Below, piece by piece: positions 58,220-64,000 of a stretch of DNA of 64,000 nucleotides. Source of the stretch: Notospermus geniculatus (taxonomy: Eukaryota > Nemertea > Pilidiophora > Heteronemertea > Lineidae). The stretch is taken from positions 234,806 through 298,805 of the forward strand of contig NMRB01000682.1 of NCBI GenBank assembly GCA_002633025.1, read 5' to 3'. The position numbers and the translations under genes were made by a program. Each line of letters starts with the position of its first letter. Positions within the stretch are counted from its first letter, which is position 1. The notes beneath the pieces are model-generated. The model worked only from the letters and a program-made list of their open reading frames with translations. It was not told the DNA's origin and searched no databases.

Positions 58220-58580
58220 AAAGCCTCGTTTATGTCGCCCTTACGTACAGTCAGAACTAGTTGGCAACTGATAATCGGCGCGTAGTTGGAACTAATTAGT
58301 CACAACTACAAGGTGACATAAGCTCTCGGGCGTCAGCGAGTAACTGGTTGCCAACTAGTTGCAAACTAAAAATATCCAGATCCTGAAAGTCGCACATGTT
58401 CAACTTACTTAAAATCAAAAGGAATCTGTGTCGACATAAGCACTGAAAAGACGGCGATAAACTAGTTCCAGGTAGTTGCGACCGATCGGTATTTTTCTAG
58501 TTGGTGGCGACATAAGTTATCAGTGGCAACTAGTTGACGCTATTTCTATCACAGCGTAGGGCGACATAACCAAGGCTTAA
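58220..58580. mobile_element. TIR element with many CAACTAGTTG palindromes
   Basis: Ends AAGCCTCGTTTATGTCGCC and GGCGACATAACCAAGGCTT, about 360 bp. Inside, CTAGTTG/CAACTAG words occur repeatedly on both strands together with GACATAAG. No transposase. The dense palindromes look like a subterminal binding-site array. Confidence 0.75.
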
Positions 58581-59640
58581 GAACCTCAACATAACTCGTT
58601 CCCACCCTATCCGAATCCCAAGGGGTCTAATAAGCTGCATATTGATTTACCAAGGAATGTAGGTGGGCATGTAGGCTATCTGATGCTATCTTGATTCACC
58701 AACAATTATTTTGTGATAGTGTTAATCCTTTCCCCAAGGGTGGGAAGTGTCTGACGTGATATCTCAATTCACCGCGGATAGCAGGCATAGGCCTACCATG
58801 CAACATTAGGCCTATTAGGCCTAACCCTTCCCACATCATGGTATATTAACCCCTTAATTCCCACAATTAGTGCGATCAGAGTTTCTTGACGGTCAGCCCT
58901 GGTTGCTGAAGCCCCCAGTTGAGTACACATGTAACAGGCCCTTGTCCTTCCTACCAGATGGGCTCGCCTTGCTTGTGATGGGAAGTTGATTAAAGCGAAT
59001 CGAAAGCGAAGAAATTTGATTTAGATAAACAAACTTCTCCAGAATGTCAACAAAGAAATTTTCGTGCATTTTGATTGGCTGAATTTTGTGTTTACAAACA
59101 CAAGCCAAATGTAAACAAAATCCGCTATCAATTCGCTTTAATAGACCTAGTTTTGTGAATCCTCGTTAGTACTAAATAACCCTTCACTGCGAAATCGTCA
59201 CCTGGACCTTGGGGCATGAACTCATTACCATCGGTGTGGTTGACTTGTGTTGCTCACACATTCGTCAGTTTTTATAATTACATGTACGAAGGCCAAGTGA
59301 GCTGGGCTCGAATATCCAGAACCAGCCTTATAATGTAGAATATGGCCTGCCACAGCCAACCATTCTTTTAAATTCATGGTAGCTTTGTTCCATTTACGAA
59401 AGTAGCTCATTGCTAATACATTTACTATGCCTCATATTTTGTTTTTCAGCCTTGTGGATGTACTGCCTGAATTCGTTGATGCTAAAGACGTCACGGAAAT
59501 GGTTGCATTAACAAATGGTGTCATTCCCTGAGAGATTGAAGTAAAACAAGTATAGAAGGCTGCGGCTGTCAGAGTGCAAAGGAAGAACAGAATAGGAGAT
59601 ATTTGAGTCTGCTGGACTGACAGAAATCATACGTCTAAGT
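58581..59640. other. Gene-free stretch
   Basis: No supported feature; TAGGCCTA words are frequent near 58790-58820. Confidence 0.3.
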
Positions 59641-59654
59641 TTTCTCGCATACTA

Positions 59655-59765
59655 TGGAACTGATTGAAAAATATTTGAAGAACGGTTGTTCCTGTCATAC
59701 GTCTGAAGAATGTTCCTTCCAATTCATTCACAAAGCATTTGATTTAGGAAATTTCAGTTGTAGAT
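59655..59765 (+). repeat. Dispersed repeat, family G, copy 2
   Basis: Matches 49191-49310 in inverse orientation (GATTGAAAAATATTTGAAGA, CCAATTCATTCACAAAGC). Confidence 0.5.
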
Positions 59766-59830
59766 ACCATCTGCCCAAACTGCAAGCGGTTGATCCTCCC
59801 CTGCAATATATATTGCATTATATTTTGAAA

Positions 59831-60243
59831 TACAGTAAAATCACCTTTTATTGGTGGGTGCTCAGAATTTCTGCCCCTGGTTTTGAAGGTAGTTGAGGGC
59901 CAGAATGGGGTGGGTAATAGCCGATTATGTGTCAGTATAGGTACGGTACCGTACTTCTTTGGAACTGCTGAACTGTGAAGAAAGTTCGTGGAGTGTGGTT
60001 GGTACTGAAATGTGATCACAGTGCACACATTGTGACAAACAAGAATACTAGGCATAATAAGAGTACCGGGTACCAAAGAAAAATGCTGATCTTGAAATCA
60101 GCACCTTTGTGTCTGCTTCACTGATCACTCAATTTAATCAAAGTTAACCACATAATAGGCCTACCCCCATTCTGGCCCTCAACCTTCAAAATCAGGGCCT
60201 ACAGGAATTCTAAGCACCACCAATAAAAGGTGATTTTACTGTA
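59831..60243. mobile_element. Tc1/mariner-type MITE (TA, CAGTAAAATCACC ends)
   Basis: TA then CAGTAAAATCACCTTTTA; complement TAAAAGGTGATTTTACTG then TA. Arms extend about 90 bp (GGTTGAGGGCCAGAATGGGG). About 410 bp. CAGT ends with a TA target are characteristic of Tc1/mariner. No transposase inside. Confidence 0.85.
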
Positions 60244-61392
60244 CCGGTATGTAGTTTATATATTGGGTGTGTGCTCCTTGGACCTCTGAAACACACCCAC
60301 CACCCCTGCAATGCATGCCCCAAGCCCCTCTCATATTGGTGGTGTTCTGAAAACAGAGAGGAAGCCTATTTTAAAAGGAATCCGACATTGGATAAACAAC
60401 ACTCACATGACTCAGCCAAGTGCAAAGTGAGCATTGATCAGAGTGAAAGCTAAAAATCCTCAAAGGTGGGGAGATTTTCTTCTCCCTGGCTACAGGTGTG
60501 TCAGTTAGTCTGTGGAGAGGCTTGGGCATTGTCAGAAACTTCCTTCGGGCCGTAGAGTGGATACCTAAGACGGTAGGCAGCCTGGTGAAATCGGCTTGAT
60601 ATAGGAGGAAACTTGCAATGATGAGTTCAGGTCTTTCGATTATATTTCACATATTGATGTAACAACTCCTTCTGGGGGGGTGCATTGAAAATATAATAGA
60701 AAGGCCTTTCATCATTGGAAGTTTCAGCGAGGTTTGAGTAGGTGAAGTAACTCATTCAGTCATCATTCAAAGCTCCCTCCTGATATACATGTGTTGCTAC
60801 ACATGTATATCAATCATGACCCCAATGAGGAAACCAGGTGATGGGTGGAATTGGATAGGGACTGGGACATGGAACTGTGTTAAAAACAATACAGATCTAT
60901 GTGTATCTGTTGATACTCCCAATGCTTCTACCAAGCAGGTCCTAGCACAAGTTGCTTATAGCCGCGGAGTGCATGGCGTTGGTAGCGTCGAGATGTTGGC
61001 TCCAAACGCTTCTCACGTCTACTGGGTTTAGGGCGGACTCACGGATAAGTTTAATGGGATAGCCCCATGACAATGTCCAGTGCCTTAGACGAACTGCAGA
61101 AGAAATGCTTCCTCACATTTGACAAGCACAAAATTTGGTCATCCACCGAGGTCGAATTTTTTTGGCATAATTTTGTCTATTGCATACATTGTATTTCTTG
61201 TGCTCATAATTGAAGTGTACCCCTCCTATGCTCTTCCTCTCTGATTTTCAAGTTTTTATATGCCCGCCTCCAGTAGGAGGCGTAGCATATTGCTCACCTC
61301 CAATAGTAGGCATAGCATATTGGTCATTAGTATTGCGTGGTGTGTTTTTGTCAGTCAGTCTCTCAAGGTGGCATGTTTTGCAACTATGAGGC
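60244..61392. other. Gene-free stretch
   Basis: A frame at 60789-61031 (about 80 codons, WNWIGTGTWN..., ending VYWV) looks slightly protein-like but lacks splice support or a recognised domain. Confidence 0.3.
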
Positions 61393-61505
61393 CAGGCCCC
61401 GTATTCATAAAGCTACTTAAGTCTAAGTATGACACTCATCCTTTGTTCAACACAAAAGATAAGTATCACACTTTGACTTAAGTATGTTTATGAATATGGA
61501 CCCTG
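61393..61505. mobile_element. MITE family C, copy 2
   Basis: CAGGCCCCGTATTCATAAAG ... TTTATGAATATGGACCCTGG, 113 bp, closely matching 38505-38617 throughout, including the loop word CCTTTGTTCAACACAAAAG. Confidence 0.85.
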
Positions 61506-61605
61506 GTCATCATTCTTTTGGTACATTTACACCCATGTGAGCACATGCTCTCTGAACCATTTCATTGTGATGTTATGCTGGCTACCGGTACATCAAGATG
61601 TAAAA

Positions 61606-61746
61606 TCTGTGGCCCTATGCATGAACAGGATAACCCACATTTGGTGAAATTGATAAAATTGACCCTGCCACATTATACTCTCTCTTATGATGTACTTCCT
61701 AGACATGAATTTGTGGGTTATCCTATTCATGCATGGGGCCACAGAA
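61606..61746. mobile_element. Short TIR element (TCTGTGGCCC ends)
   Basis: TCTGTGGCCCTATGCATGAA and its complement ending at 61746 enclose AGGATAACCCACA arms; about 140 bp. Confidence 0.8.
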
Positions 61747-61848
61747 ATGACGTTGAATATAAAAAGATATTCCTCCTGCAGTAGGCCTACATATCGATGA
61801 CATTGTGGTCGGTAGACTGGTCTGCTGCCCTCGATACTTTCTTTATGC

Positions 61849-62391
61849 TAGGTTCCCACTATCGTGCGATTTGTTACGAATGTAACGATATGGCCATTCG
61901 TAGCTGATCATGGAAATACTAGTACATGTACTTGATAACTTCTCTGATGTTAGCTTTCCACTTTCACAAATGGCACCACGATCGAAAGTGTGGAGTAATC
62001 AATGGCACCACGATCGAAAGTGTGGAGTAATCATGGTGATCCTATCAGATCTTGAGGTCAGTCATGGTAATCGTCCGGGTGTTGATCATAGAAAAGTCCA
62101 GTGTGGTGTTTGTCATGTTTGTCTTGTCCAAGGTTGATGCCGATCACCACCATTTGGAAGCACGATTATGAGATCTGTCGTGCTTTGTTACGATCCAATA
62201 CAATCTGAGGCGATGATCATGATTGACAATTTAAAATTGTGTTGGAGAAAATGTTTGAGCCGTCCAAAAATTTTCTAACAATCAACACGACTGCCATGGC
62301 CTGACCTCAAGATCTGGTTGGGTCACCACGATTACTCCATGATTAAGATCACGATTTCAATCGTGGCATGATTCGTGATAGTGGAAACGTT
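61849..62391. mobile_element. TIR element with CACGATC iterons
   Basis: GGTTCCCACTATCGTGCGAT and, inverted, CGTGATAGTGGAAACG mark the ends, about 540 bp apart. The inside is full of CACGAT/ATCGTG words, including a perfect 33-bp direct repeat (ATGGCACCACGATCG at 61971 and 62004). Confidence 0.65.
61968..62037 (+). repeat. 33-bp tandem duplication
   Basis: AATGGCACCACGATCGAAAG then TGTGGAGTAATC twice in a row. Confidence 0.9.
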
Positions 62392-62747
62392 GCATTTACT
62401 CATTGCAGAACGTTACAAGGGCAGGGGACCAGTCTACTCGGTACATCTGCCAATGTGTCTGTATAGTGTTTCCTTTATTGTTTCGGGAACGCTGGCAGAT
62501 AGATGTAAATTGTTTATCTGTGTGTCCTCTATTTTGCCATACAGTTGTGTGAATTAATATTCGAACAGAGGGAATTCAGCTTTTCATTTAAAAAGGCAAA
62601 ATTTCCCGCTTCTGTATTCCAATATCTGTATCAAAAGTATTTGAAGTCAGTCCTAGAATGCACTCCTCTAGTCTGTTAAGTTTTTCGTGAATTCAGTACT
62701 GCATATCACGAGAATGGTGAAAATATCGAAAGATCGAAAGTTGACAA

Positions 62748-63180
62748 ATCGGGTGTCCCAAAAAAAGTGAACCGCTTTTTGACAAGTATTTTCTCAGCGA
62801 TAGATAAACAGAATTCATTGAAAATTTTCACAGAATAACCTGAGGGGATCAGCAACAAGTCTGCAAAATATCTAAGATAGGTCGCAAATTATGCGAATAC
62901 TGTCAAATTCAAAACAGCATGTAAAAAAATCTAATATCAGAGCTGTGCAATGTGGCCTTTATCATGTTCATGCCAGCTGCCAGGTGTTGACATGCTGTTT
63001 AGAATTTGACAATACTCGCACAATTTGCGACTGATCTCTCAGATATTTCGCAGACTTGTTGATGATACCCTAAGGTTACTATGTGAAAATTTTCAATGAA
63101 TTCGGTTTATCTATCGCTGAGGAAATACTTGTCAGAAATCGGTTCACAAAGCGGTTCACTTTTTCTGGGACACCCGATAT
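62748..63180. mobile_element. TIR element with ~180-bp arms (CGGGTGTCCCA ends)
   Basis: TCGGGTGTCCCAAAAAAAGT and its near-complement GGGACACCCGATA at 63168-63180. Inner arms (AACCGCTTTTTGACAAG, ATTCATTGAAAATTTTCA, GTCGCAAATTATGCGA) are mirrored with moderate divergence around a loop of about 70 bp. Non-coding. Confidence 0.85.
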
Positions 63181-64000
63181 TTCTTGAGATTTGCTGTTAT
63201 CACCATTTTGTCTGGATATTTTGTGGAATTTTTTCCCCATGCAACAACATGTTGAGTGGGGGCCGTTGTTTATCATGTTAATAGGGAGGTTGAGATCAGC
63301 AACTTACCATGAGGACAAATTTTGTCGGGGTATAGGCCTAGGCCTAGACGAATCCCAGATTCCCAGATCTGCGCACTTCGCCCAAATTGTAAACAGAACC
63401 TCGACCTGAAGCCAGCTGACGTGAGGCAATCCATGTTTCAGCAATGGTCGAGTCTGACGCAACGTCGTTGAACTCACTGTTGTCGCATGGTTGTGGGGTC
63501 CTCTGCGTCACGTCATTCAGTGCCAGACCGAGGTTCTGTTGGCTATTTCGGCGGAAGTGCGCAGATGATCTTTCTCGTTTTCGTTAATTTGGGATTTGTC
63601 TATAGCCAGCCACTCCAACATGGCCAACCCCCAAAAGCTAGAGCAGACCCTTTTCATCCATCTGGTGTGCTGACTTGCCGTTGTTTATCATGTTTATACA
63701 AATTCACGAAGTGATTTCTAACATGTCCGACCAAGACCGGTTGTGTTTTTTAAATTTTTGCCAAACACAAGACTTGTTGGCCCTCGGCTAGGTAGGGACA
63801 GTTCGCTTTTGTCCTGCGTTACATAATGGAATATGACGGCGAATTACGGTAGAAAATGCGAAAGCAGGACTCGAGTCTGTTTAGAAGAAGGATACACCTA
63901 CAAAATGACACCAATTTTGTTCCGTTATCTTCATCAGAACACCACGGCAGGAGGCGTGGAAACTTTTGGTACCTCCAAAGTTTTCCGCCCAAGGACAGTT
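63181..64000. other. No gene; one orphan element end
   Basis: TA then GGGAGGTTGAGATC at 63281 resembles the left end of the GGGAGGTTAAGA family; no matching right end occurs before the window stops. Confidence 0.35.

Noticed and set aside
60789-61031. Lectin-like or tectonin-like exon (WNWIGTGTWN)
   Set aside because: No conserved motif on closer reading and no flanking splice sites.

Overview
This 64 kb window is animal nuclear DNA, most likely from a marine invertebrate. It contains spliced genes with consensus gt/ag introns, gene density is very low, and small inverted-repeat transposons are packed together. The palindromic words TACATGTA and TAGGCCTA recur throughout, a flavour I associate with marine deuterostomes (echinoderm, hemichordate, amphioxus). 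That taxon guess is inference and no marker gene here settles it. There are three gaps of Ns (2875-3000, 28443-28937, 50476-50944) and two isolated Ns (7345, 31922). At two places sequence is repeated almost exactly across Ns, which looks like haplotype or scaffolding artefact.

Left part (1-14.4 kb). A single-exon GT32 glycosyltransferase (229-1362, minus strand) is followed by the 5' exons of a plus-strand membrane-protein gene of unknown identity (3422-4427). Its third exon is split by a large DNA transposon (4428-14035, 9.6 kb as assembled, about 8.6 kb once a 1,028-bp duplication is discounted). The exon continues at 14039-14083, in frame and ending at a good splice donor. The transposon has long inverted arms (about 850-930 bp) made of alternating 142/159-bp subunits, a CTA target duplication, and one spliced gene for a protein of about 1,608 residues. 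That protein has two CCHC-type zinc modules at its N-terminus. Its C-terminal half carries, in order, all seven acidic positions expected of a FEN1/XPG-type nuclease. This is the main system of the window. From memory it best fits the XPG-nuclease branch of the Academ superfamily, or a close relative, and the protein also resembles the large repeated invertebrate families ending in an LPPC...GWK domain.

Rest of the window (14.4-64 kb). I see almost no convincing host gene. The best candidates are a first coding exon on the minus strand at 24972-25060 and two unrecognised minus-strand ORFs at 53.7-54.9 kb. The rest is a graveyard of short non-autonomous elements: at least twenty terminal-inverted-repeat or palindromic elements in several families (TA-, TTAA- and TTA-flanked), several present two or three times. 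There are also two copies of one tRNA-derived SINE, a few tandem arrays (65 bp x 8, 51 bp x 3, 65 bp x 2-3, 424 bp x 2) and dispersed repeats of unknown class. No rRNA, intact tRNA or CRISPR array was seen.
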